From Brockia lithotrophica (GTDB taxonomy: Bacteria > Bacillota > Bacilli > Thermicanales > DSM-22653), in the NCBI GenBank assembly GCA_003050565.1, contig PEBW01000003.1:151347-215346 (forward strand): a stretch of DNA of 64,000 nucleotides. The letters run 5' to 3'. The notes beneath the pieces were generated by a model. It saw nothing but the letters and a program-made list of their open reading frames with translations. It did not search any database and was not told the DNA's origin. The position numbers and the translations under genes were made by a program. Shown here piece after piece: positions 45,676 to 52,336 of the stretch. Within the stretch, counting starts at the first letter, position 1; each line of letters opens with the position of its first letter.

Positions 45676-47145
45676 TCAGGCGCGCGGAACTTCCGTTGTG
45701 GGGCCGCTCGACCCTCCCGCCGACTTCGTTGCGGCTTCTTGGGGCGTTTCCTTCTCCTCCGCGGTCACGCGCAAGGTGAGTCCTTCGACGGACACGACGC
45801 GGACGACCCCGCCCTTGCGCACCGGGCGATCGGCGACGGCCCGCCAGTGCTCGCCTTCGAGAAAGACCTCGCCGACGGGGTCGAGATCGCTCGTCACGAC
45901 GGCCTCCCGGCCGATGAGCCCCTCTCGCCCCGTGACCACGCGACGGCGCGCCCCGCGCACGGCGGCCGTCACGAGCAATGCCGCGACCGACGCAAAGGCG
46001 AGGATCGTGCCGAAGACGACCCCCGAACCCGGGCGCGGGGAGGAGGGAATCCCCGGAGCGAAGAGGAAGAGAGAGCCGAGGGCAAAGGCCAGCACCCCGC
46101 CTACGGCCAACAACCCGTGGGAGGGGACAAAGAGCTCGAGGGCGAAGAAGAGAAGGCCGAGGAGGACGAGGGCGAGGGCGCTCCAGCGGGCCTCCAAGGT
46201 CCCCAGGCCGTAAAGACCCAGGATGAGGGAAAGTCCGCCGAGGACGCCGGGGAAGATCGCGCCCGGATTGTAGAGCTCCACGAGGAGACCGAGCATCCCC
46301 AAGCTCATGAGGAGGTAGGCGATATCCGGGTTGGAAAGGGCGAGGAGGATCTGTTCGGCGAGGGAGAGGCCGAATTCTCGGGGTACCGCGGGGCGCGTGT
46401 GCAGGACCACCGGGCCCGCGGTCGTCACGACTTGGCGCCCGTCGAGCTCTTGGAGGAGGCTTTCGCGGTTTGCCGCGACGATGTCTATGAGGTGGAGTTC
46501 GCGCGCCTCTTCCGCCGTGTAGGAGCGGCTTTCCGTCACGGCGCGCTCTGCCGCCTCCACGTTGCGGTCCCGAAGGGCGGCGATGCTCCGCATCCAGGCC
46601 GCGGCGTCTTCCGTGACCTTGCTCTGCACGACTTCGTCGCCTCCGTCCCCGCCGACGGTGACGGGATGGGCGGCGCCGATGCGCGTCCCCGGCGCCATGG
46701 CCGCCACGTGGGCCGACAAGGTGATGAACGCGCCCGCTGAAGCGGCGTACGTGCCGGAGGGCGTCACGTAAACGACCACGGGGACGGAGCTTTCGAGAAT
46801 CGCCTCGACGATCTCCTGGGCGCTCGACGCGAGCCCGCCCGGGGTGGAAAGCTCGAGGAGGACAAAGGACGCACCTTCTCGCTGGGCGATCTCGAGGCCG
46901 CGGCGCACGTAGTCGGCGATCGGCGGGACGATGGGCGAACGAACGCGAAGGAGGACGTAGGGCGTCGTGTCGGAAGCTGCGGCAAGTTCCGGGGTACCCG
47001 TAGGCTTCGAAGAAGAGGCTCCCACGGGCAAGCCGAACGCCGCAAGCCAGGCCGCAAGGAGAAGGGCGAGCACGGTTGCGCGCCGCACGCCTTTTTGCAG
47101 CCGAAGTGCGCGCGTACCCGCCCCTCCTCTCTGCTTCGGACGCAT
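45676..47145 (-). CDS. NfeD-family membrane-bound serine protease
   Basis: Long-form NfeD, 489 residues from the ATG at 47145. Order: a basic, signal-like N-terminus with a hydrophobic core (VLALLLAAWLAAFGLPVG); a ClpP-class protease domain with LLELSTPGGLASSAQEIVEA and the serine in GTYAASAGAFITLSAH; four or five membrane helices; and the soluble NfeD/OB-fold domain from about residue 420 (GREAVVTSDLDPVGEVFLEGEHW). Longer starts (GTG at 47163 or 47175) are in frame, but the extended -10 at 47189-47194 would leave them too short a leader. It likely acts with the adjacent slipin, as in known NfeD-stomatin pairs. Confidence 0.88.
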   Translation of the reverse strand: MRPKQRGGAGTRALRLQKGVRRATVLALLLAAWLAAFGLPVGASSSKPTGTPELAAASDTTPYVLLRVRSPIVPPIADYVRRGLEIAQREGASFVLLELSTPGGLASSAQEIVEAILESSVPVVVYVTPSGTYAASAGAFITLSAHVAAMAPGTRIGAAHPVTVGGDGGDEVVQSKVTEDAAAWMRSIAALRDRNVEAAERAVTESRSYTAEEARELHLIDIVAANRESLLQELDGRQVVTTAGPVVLHTRPAVPREFGLSLAEQILLALSNPDIAYLLMSLGMLGLLVELYNPGAIFPGVLGGLSLILGLYGLGTLEARWSALALVLLGLLFFALELFVPSHGLLAVGGVLAFALGSLFLFAPGIPSSPRPGSGVVFGTILAFASVAALLVTAAVRGARRRVVTGREGLIGREAVVTSDLDPVGEVFLEGEHWRAVADRPVRKGGVVRVVSVEGLTLRVTAEEKETPQEAATKSAGGSSGPTTEVPRA

Positions 47146-47188
47146 CGCCCCGATTCCCTTCACCCCCTTTTCCACGTCTCCCACCCCC

Positions 47189-47194
47189 ACTATA
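47189..47194 (-). promoter_or_regulatory. Probable -10 box of the nfeD-slipin operon
   Basis: Extended TGCTATAGT on the minus strand; no good -35. The 308-bp gap 47146-47453 holds this box and the divergent manA promoter; I see nothing else in it. Confidence 0.5.
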
Positions 47195-47417
47195 GCACAC
47201 CGTACGTCGCACGTCCTCTGCGGATACGAACCGTCGCCGGCAAAGGCTGAAGGCAGACGCGCTTCCGTCCTCTGCCCGCCCACAACGTTCGCCTTCGCCG
47301 CGGGGTCCACCCCTACCGTCCACGCCCCGGCGCGTACGTCGGGCGTCGCGTGGAGTTTGGCGCGGGGGGTAGAGGACAAGGGGCGCAGGCCATCTCCGCG
47401 CGCCACCGAAAACATGG

Positions 47418-47423
47418 TACAAT
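47418..47423 (+). promoter_or_regulatory. Probable -10 box of manA
   Basis: Extended TGGTACAAT on the plus strand, about 30 bases before the manA start, with no strong -35. Confidence 0.5.
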
Positions 47424-47453
47424 GAACGCGTAGAGGGGGGATTTTCCCTGAAC

Positions 47454-48452
47454 GTGGAAGCGTATCCGCTCCGCCTCGAACCCCTTCTCGTCGAACGCCC
47501 TTGGGGAGGGACGTCGCTCGCCCGGCTCTTTCCCGGCGCTCCCAGACGGGGAAACGGAAAAAACCTCGTGGGCGAGGCGTGGATTCTCTCCGATCACCCC
47601 ACCCATGCGAGCCGCATCGTCGACGGTCCGTTGGCGGGGCGAACCCTGCGAGAATTTGCCCGCGATTTTCCCCACGCCGCCTTTGGCGCCTGCACGTCGC
47701 CCGGACCCGACGGGCGCTTCCCGCTCCTCGTGAAATTCATCGAAGCGGCGGAGGACCTCTCCGTTCAAGTTCACCCGGACGACGCCTATGCCCTCGAGCA
47801 CGAGGGGGACCTCGGAAAGAGCGAGGCGTGGTACTTCCTCCGCACGAATTCCGCAGGTACCGTACTTGCGGGACATCGGTTTCCCGACCGCGACACATAC
47901 TTCCGGGCCGTACGCGAGGGACGCGTGCGCGATTACCTCCTCGTGGCCGCCGTTCGCCCCAAAACCTTCCTGTACATCCCCGCAGGAACCGTACATGCGC
48001 TCCTCGCAGATACGGTTGTCGTGGAGATCCAAGAAGCATCGGACGTCACCTACCGCATCTACGACTGGGACCGCATCGACTCCGCAACCGGTAAGGCGCG
48101 CGAACTTCACGTGGAAAAAGCCGCGGACGTCCTCCGCTTCGATGCGGCCGGCAAAATCCCGGACGTCCGCGAGGGAGACATAGACACGCCTTACTTCTTC
48201 GCCTCGCGCTTCGCGCTCCCGCGGGGCGAACGTCTCTCCCTCGCGCCGGCCAGCCGACGTTGCCCGCTCGTCCTCGTAGGCGTGGAAGGCGAGGCAAGCG
48301 TCGATGCAGACGGCGCGCCCGTCGGAAGGGAATTCTTGCGGAAGGGTACGACGCTCTTCCTCCCGGCGACGTTGGGGGAGACGACGATCTTCGCCCGGGA
48401 AGACGCGGAATTCCTCCTCGTAGAGCCGAAATCGCCGACGCGCGGGGCGTAA
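47454..48452 (+). CDS. manA: Mannose-6-phosphate isomerase, class I
   Basis: Zinc enzyme interconverting mannose-6-phosphate and fructose-6-phosphate. The 332 residues start VEAYPLRLEPLLVERPWGG and contain the metal-binding QVHPDD (about 103-108) and the downstream SEAWYFL, plus IPAGTVHALL with the fourth ligand histidine. This is the short Bacillus-type form. The GTG start has AGAGGGGGGA upstream at a long gap. It probably supplies mannose units for polysaccharides; no sugar kinase or transporter is adjacent. Confidence 0.94.
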   Translation: MEAYPLRLEPLLVERPWGGTSLARLFPGAPRRGNGKNLVGEAWILSDHPTHASRIVDGPLAGRTLREFARDFPHAAFGACTSPGPDGRFPLLVKFIEAAEDLSVQVHPDDAYALEHEGDLGKSEAWYFLRTNSAGTVLAGHRFPDRDTYFRAVREGRVRDYLLVAAVRPKTFLYIPAGTVHALLADTVVVEIQEASDVTYRIYDWDRIDSATGKARELHVEKAADVLRFDAAGKIPDVREGDIDTPYFFASRFALPRGERLSLAPASRRCPLVLVGVEGEASVDADGAPVGREFLRKGTTLFLPATLGETTIFAREDAEFLLVEPKSPTRGA

Positions 48453-48513
48453 GCTCCGTCGGGGCTGAGGAAGGAGGTGAACGCTCGGCTCCTCTACCCG
48501 AGCCGAGGATGCG

Positions 48514-49137
48514 ATGCCCTGGGACGAACAGTTCGAACAGTGGATCGTCGACGCGTTTTGGCAGATGCTCGACGACCTCGAAGTACACTACTCCGTCTGG
48601 CCCGACCTCTTCGAAGTGACGCGGGAACACCCCGAGCACTACGGGCGCACGGAGGAAGAGCAAATCGAGAACTACGTCCTCGACGCCCTCTACGACATCA
48701 TGCAGAACGCCTGGTGGGAATCCATCTCCCCTGCCCAGGGCGAGGCCTTCTGGGAAGACGCGAAGAACACCTTTTTCCTCGCCGCCCTGGAGACGCTCGA
48801 GGAAGTCATCGCCGAACCGATCCACCAGATGAACGAGGCTGCGTACCGTGCGGTAAAGAGAAGCTTCGAACCGCGCTTCCCCCTCAAGACGCCGCTCGGG
48901 GAGTTCATGCGCGCCTACGGGGAGGAGGGCCCGGACCGCTACGAGGACTACTCCGAACGCCTGCACGTCATGGCCTACGTCTGGACGACGCTCTTCTTCG
49001 CCCACCTGGAAGCCATCTACCCCAACGCCAAGAAGGCCGTGATCTTCGGCCCCCACTACCGCCGAAGCCAGCTCCGGGTAATTTCCCCTCGAAACAAGAG
49101 CAAAGGGCCGTCTTCCTCGCAGACCGGCGACTCCTGA
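48514..49137 (+). CDS. Hypothetical acidic, tryptophan-rich protein
   Basis: A 207-residue soluble protein with no signal peptide or membrane segment. The first ~110 residues are acidic and aromatic-rich (FEQWIVDAFWQMLDDLEVHY, NAWWESISPAQGEAFW) and look mainly helical; the end is basic and serine-rich. It starts at an ATG with GAGG five bases upstream, 61 bp after manA, and codon choice matches its neighbours. I do not recognise a family. It may share the manA transcript. Confidence 0.65.
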   Translation: MPWDEQFEQWIVDAFWQMLDDLEVHYSVWPDLFEVTREHPEHYGRTEEEQIENYVLDALYDIMQNAWWESISPAQGEAFWEDAKNTFFLAALETLEEVIAEPIHQMNEAAYRAVKRSFEPRFPLKTPLGEFMRAYGEEGPDRYEDYSERLHVMAYVWTTLFFAHLEAIYPNAKKAVIFGPHYRRSQLRVISPRNKSKGPSSSQTGDS

Positions 49138-49394
49138 CGGGGAGCTACTTTCACGAGCGGCTGCCTTCCCGCGCCCACGCCGCCGCTTACGAACCCCGCC
49201 TTCGGAAGGAAACTCCTCGCGCGCATGGAGATGCGGACGGGAGGATTCCCGTGCCCGTTCTCGCCTCCCTCCTGAGCTCCAAACGCCGCCTTCCCCCACC
49301 TCCCGCTCCCCGTCGCGCAACTTTGCCCCGCGGGTCAGGCGCATACCCGCACGCCGGAGGGGGATTCTATCCTCGGTGGGAAACTCCTTTCCCC
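49138..49394. other. Non-coding stretch before the peroxiredoxin promoter
   Basis: Part of a 335-bp gap (49138-49472). I see no gene, terminator or repeat in 49138-49394; the signals of interest begin with the promoter at 49395. Confidence 0.5.
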
Positions 49395-49423
49395 TTGACG
49401 GAAGCGGAGCGTTGTGGTATTCT
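49395..49423 (+). promoter_or_regulatory. Promoter of the peroxiredoxin gene
   Basis: TTGACG, exactly 17 bases, TATTCT with a TGG extension, one of the strongest promoters in the window. Confidence 0.85.
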
Positions 49424-49431
49424 CTTCCTTA

Positions 49432-49449
49432 GAGACGATAATTCGTCTC
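49432..49449 (+). promoter_or_regulatory. Palindromic operator candidate at the peroxiredoxin start point
   Basis: GAGACGA-TAAT-TCGTCTC, a perfect 7-bp inverted repeat with a 4-bp centre, begins eight bases after the -10 box and covers the expected start point. It does not match the PerR box (TTATAATnATTATAA), so a different regulator is implied. It is AT-richer than its surroundings. Confidence 0.65.
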
Positions 49450-49472
49450 AATCCAACAATGGAGGGATTTCA

Positions 49473-50147
49473 ATGACACAGGAAGCTCAGGTTCAGGTCC
49501 AGGGAGAAGTGGCTCCCTCGCTTCCGCGGATTGGCGAAAAGGCCCCCTATTTCGACGCCGTGACCTCTCACGGCCGAAAGTCCCTCGACGACTACAAGGG
49601 GAAGTGGCTCATCCTCTTCTCCCACCCGGCGGACTTCACGCCCGTGTGCACGACGGAGTTCGTGGCGCTCCAAAACCTCTACGCCGAGCTCAAGAAGCGG
49701 AACGTCGAGCTTTTGGGCCTCAGCATCGACAGCCTCTACTCGCACATCGCCTGGGTGCGGAACATCGAAGAAAAGCTCGGGGTGAAGATCGAGTTCCCGA
49801 TCATCGCCGACCTCGACATGAAGGTCGCCAAGGCCTACGGGATGATCATGCCCGCCCAGTCCTCAACCAGCGCCGTACGCGCCCTCTTCGTCATCGACCC
49901 CGACCAGATCGTGCGCCTCATCCTCTACTACCCGCAGGAAATCGGGCGCAACACGGATGAGGTCCTTCGCATCGTCGACGCCCTGCAGGTGGCGACGAAG
50001 CACGGCGTGGCAATTCCGGCAAACTGGCGTCCCGGGGAAAAGGTCATCGTACCTCCGCCCCGGACGCAGCAAGACGCAGAAAAGCGCGTGAAGGAGCCGG
50101 GCCTCGAAGTCGTCGACTGGTACCTCTCGAAGAAATCCCTCGCCTGA
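49473..50147 (+). CDS. Peroxiredoxin, Prx6-type (1-Cys)
   Basis: Thiol peroxidase that reduces H2O2 and organic peroxides. The 224 residues contain the peroxidatic C59 in DFTPVCTTEF, then PIIADLDMKVAKAYGM and the C-terminal dimerisation domain NWRPGEKVIVPPP, as in Prx6 and archaeal Prx. It is the only cysteine in the protein, so an external thiol must complete the cycle. The ATG at 49473 follows GGAGGG. Monocistronic between its own promoter and terminator; a strong expression unit. Confidence 0.94.
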   Translation: MTQEAQVQVQGEVAPSLPRIGEKAPYFDAVTSHGRKSLDDYKGKWLILFSHPADFTPVCTTEFVALQNLYAELKKRNVELLGLSIDSLYSHIAWVRNIEEKLGVKIEFPIIADLDMKVAKAYGMIMPAQSSTSAVRALFVIDPDQIVRLILYYPQEIGRNTDEVLRIVDALQVATKHGVAIPANWRPGEKVIVPPPRTQQDAEKRVKEPGLEVVDWYLSKKSLA

Positions 50148-50162
50148 CCCATTTTCCGCATC

Positions 50163-50195
50163 AGGAGGGCACCCCAAGGGGTGCCCTCCTTTTTT
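50163..50195 (+). terminator. Strong intrinsic terminator of the peroxiredoxin gene
   Basis: Stem AGGAGGGCACCCC / GGGGTGCCCTCCT with loop AA, followed by TTTTTT; 15 bases past the stop codon. Confidence 0.95.
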
Positions 50196-50211
50196 GTCGC
50201 CCTTTTCGTGG

Positions 50212-50217
50212 TAGGAT
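50212..50217 (+). promoter_or_regulatory. Possible -10 box for the M20 peptidase gene, followed by a leader hairpin
   Basis: Extended TGGTAGGAT on the plus strand. Downstream, CCACCTCCCGTT and AACGGGAG-AAGGTGG can form a bulged stem (about 50231-50270), and ACTGGTAGAT is repeated directly at 50297-50315 just before the ribosome-binding site. Confidence 0.4.
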
Positions 50218-50331
50218 AGGGAGATGCGCGGTGCCCGTCCACCTCCCGTTCCGTGGAAAACGGGAGAAGGTGGGACAGCTCGTTTGCCGTACGCCTACTG
50301 GTAGATACTGGTAGATTAAGGAGAAAAGGGG

Positions 50332-51429
50332 ATGTCCATGCTCGCGTCCTTCCTTCTCACCCTACAAGAAGCCGCCTGCCGCGACCCGGCACGCGGTGCG
50401 GTCTATCCCCTGCAGGCGGCCCTCGTCGCCGCGCAACTTTCCCCGGAAGTTCTCGAATTGGGCGAGTTTCCGGCGCTTCTCCTTCCCCTTCACCCGCGGC
50501 CCCGGGGCCTCTTGAGCGTTCACTACGACGTCGTCCCCTGCGATCTTGGGGGAGTTCCGGCAACCCCCTCCGCCGACGAAACGCGCGTCCTTGGCCGGGG
50601 AAGCTCCGACGTCCTCGGCGCGGCAGCGGCCCTCGTCCTGGCCCTGCGGGACGCACGTGATCGTTGGAAATCCCCGCCGCCCTTGTGGGTGGCGTTTGTG
50701 GGCGACGAGGAATACGGGGGTACGGGATCGCGCCTTCTCGCCGAACGTTTGCCTTCGACCGTGCGTTGGAGCCTCGTCCTCGAACCGACGGAAGAGACCT
50801 TCGCCTTTGCCTCTGCCGGGTCCCTCGAGGTCCACATCGACGTGGAAGGGCGCGCGAGCCACGGCAGTACGCCCGAGGCAGGGGTGAACGCCGTGCGAGA
50901 AGCCGTGCGCCTCCTCCAGCGCCTCGAAGACGCCGTTGCCGCCCTCGCCCGCCGCGATGATCCCGCGCGCAATCCCGTTCTCACGCCGCTCATGCTCGCG
51001 GGAGGAAGCGACGAGCTCGCCGTCCCGGAAACCGCTCGCCTCGTCGTCGACGTGCGGATTCCCCCGGGGTTTTCTCCGACGGAAATCCGGAACGCCGTGG
51101 AAACAGCGCTTGCCGCCCACAGCGGACCGGCCAAAGTGCAGGCTACGTTTCTCGACGACTGCGCAGGCGCGTGGGAAGTCGATCCCGAGGCGGAGGTCGG
51201 GCCCCTTCTCCGGCGCCTGTACAGCGAGGCTACGGGACGGGAGCCGAGTCTCGGCTTCATGCCGAGCTGGACGGACGCCCACGCTTACCACGCCCACGGC
51301 CTGTACACCGTGGTGTGGGGCCCGGGTCGCCTCGACGTCGCCCACACGGCGCGCGAATTCGTGGATCGGGCGGCCCTCGAGCGGGCGTACCGCTTCCTCC
51401 TCGCCGTCCTCTCCCACCCGTGGGGCTAA
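50332..51429 (+). CDS. M20-family metallopeptidase (ArgE/DapE/CPG2-like)
   Basis: Two-zinc amidohydrolase of 365 residues. Catalytic-domain landmarks are LLSVHYDVVPC (first His-x-Asp), RGSSDVLGAAAAL (bridging Asp), VGDEEYGGTGSRLLA (general-base and metal glutamates) and EPTE. The dimerisation (lid) domain begins near HIDVEGRASHGSTPEAGVNAV, and the last metal ligand is the histidine in DVAHTAREF. Such enzymes deacylate acyl-amino acids or cleave dipeptides; the substrate is not evident. ATG at 50332 follows AAGGAG; a second ATG lies six bases further in. Confidence 0.88.
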   Translation: MSMLASFLLTLQEAACRDPARGAVYPLQAALVAAQLSPEVLELGEFPALLLPLHPRPRGLLSVHYDVVPCDLGGVPATPSADETRVLGRGSSDVLGAAAALVLALRDARDRWKSPPPLWVAFVGDEEYGGTGSRLLAERLPSTVRWSLVLEPTEETFAFASAGSLEVHIDVEGRASHGSTPEAGVNAVREAVRLLQRLEDAVAALARRDDPARNPVLTPLMLAGGSDELAVPETARLVVDVRIPPGFSPTEIRNAVETALAAHSGPAKVQATFLDDCAGAWEVDPEAEVGPLLRRLYSEATGREPSLGFMPSWTDAHAYHAHGLYTVVWGPGRLDVAHTAREFVDRAALERAYRFLLAVLSHPWG

Positions 51430-51465
51430 GCCGAACGCTCTCCCCGCGTGCGCCGCAAGCCGCGG

Positions 51466-51504
51466 AAAAAAAGAAGCAAAAACGGGAACGCTCCTGCGCT
51501 CCCG
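51466..51504 (-). terminator. Intrinsic terminator of the GNAT gene
   Basis: On the minus strand CGGGAGCGC and GCGTTCCCG form a nearly perfect stem, followed by TTTTTGCTTCTTTTTTT, about 70 bases past the gene end. Confidence 0.75.
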
Positions 51505-51573
51505 CCGCATTCGATTTCTTCCGTCCGCGGTTCGCCTCCGATCCTTCCCGGGCCTTGCCGAAGGTTCGAAAGA

Positions 51574-52164
51574 TCACACCTTTCCGCGGGCGGGAACTTC
51601 GACCAAGTGCGTGTCGGGATAGACGGCCTCGGGCTCCCAACGGTACATCCGAAGCCACTTCCCCCGTACGGCCCCTGGAACGAACCCGTTTTTCGCGTAG
51701 AAAGCCTTTGCGCGGTCGTTGTGTACCCCGACCCAGAGTCCGACCTTCGCATGGCCCGCGTCGCGAAGGTAGGCGAGTCCGGCGGAAAAGAGGCTCCGCC
51801 CCACACCACCGCCCTGGTACGCCGGGTCTACGACGAATTCGTGGATCTCTCCGTTCGTCTCGCCCGTCTCCTCATCGCGCCAAGCCGGGTCGGCGGCGAG
51901 GAATCCGACCGGACCAAGGGACGAAAAGGCGACAAAAAAACCGCCCCTCGTCGTGCGGCGCGCGAGCCAGGTGAGGTAGCGGTGAATCGCCTTTTCCTCC
52001 GTATACGCGTACTCGGGAAGAGCTGCGTACGCACGCGCGTACACCTGTGCCAAAAGGTCGCGAAGCGCCCGCTGGCGCTCCGGCGTGAGGGATTCCAGAA
52101 CAAGAAGGTAGCTGCCGCCTGATCGCGGCTCCGTGCGCCTGGCTTCCGTACTGCCGGCGACCAT
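51574..52164 (-). CDS. GNAT-family N-acetyltransferase
   Basis: A 196-residue acetyl-CoA-dependent acetyltransferase. After a ~20-residue variable start come RGGFFVAFSSLGPVGFLA, the acetyl-CoA-binding region EFVVDPAYQGGGVGRSLFSA (Q-x3-G-x-G/A type), and GVHNDRAKAFYAKNGFVP, the usual C-terminal beta-alpha segment. The acetylated substrate is unknown. A good -10 (extended TGGTATAAT) lies about 30 bases upstream. It is convergent with the M20 peptidase gene. Confidence 0.88.
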   Translation of the reverse strand: MVAGSTEARRTEPRSGGSYLLVLESLTPERQRALRDLLAQVYARAYAALPEYAYTEEKAIHRYLTWLARRTTRGGFFVAFSSLGPVGFLAADPAWRDEETGETNGEIHEFVVDPAYQGGGVGRSLFSAGLAYLRDAGHAKVGLWVGVHNDRAKAFYAKNGFVPGAVRGKWLRMYRWEPEAVYPDTHLVEVPARGKV

Positions 52165-52192
52165 GTTTGGATAACACCCCTTTGCGATGCTT

Positions 52193-52198
52193 ATTATA
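52193..52198 (-). promoter_or_regulatory. -10 box of the GNAT gene
   Basis: Perfect TATAAT with a TGG extension on the minus strand, about 30 bases before the start codon; no clear -35. Confidence 0.65.
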
Positions 52199-52265
52199 CC
52201 ACGGGGCGCACGATGCGCATACGGGAAAACAAAGCGGGCGGTGGCGGATGCGGCGGCTGAAGATT

Positions 52266-52309
52266 TCCGGGCACACGAGCAAACCCCATCGCGCCCGTGT
52301 GCCTTCCGG
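52266..52309 (-). terminator. Hairpin behind helD
   Basis: CCGG-GGCACACG and CGTGTGCC-CCGG type arms can pair across an 18-base loop shortly after the helD stop. Only AAATCTTC follows, so termination would be weak. Confidence 0.45.
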
Positions 52310-52336
52310 GCCCGATTTTCGTTCGCCCGCCGGAGC

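Noticed and set aside
49425-49455. PerR box at the peroxiredoxin promoter
   Set aside because: The palindrome present (GAGACGA/TCGTCTC) does not fit TTATAATnATTATAA.
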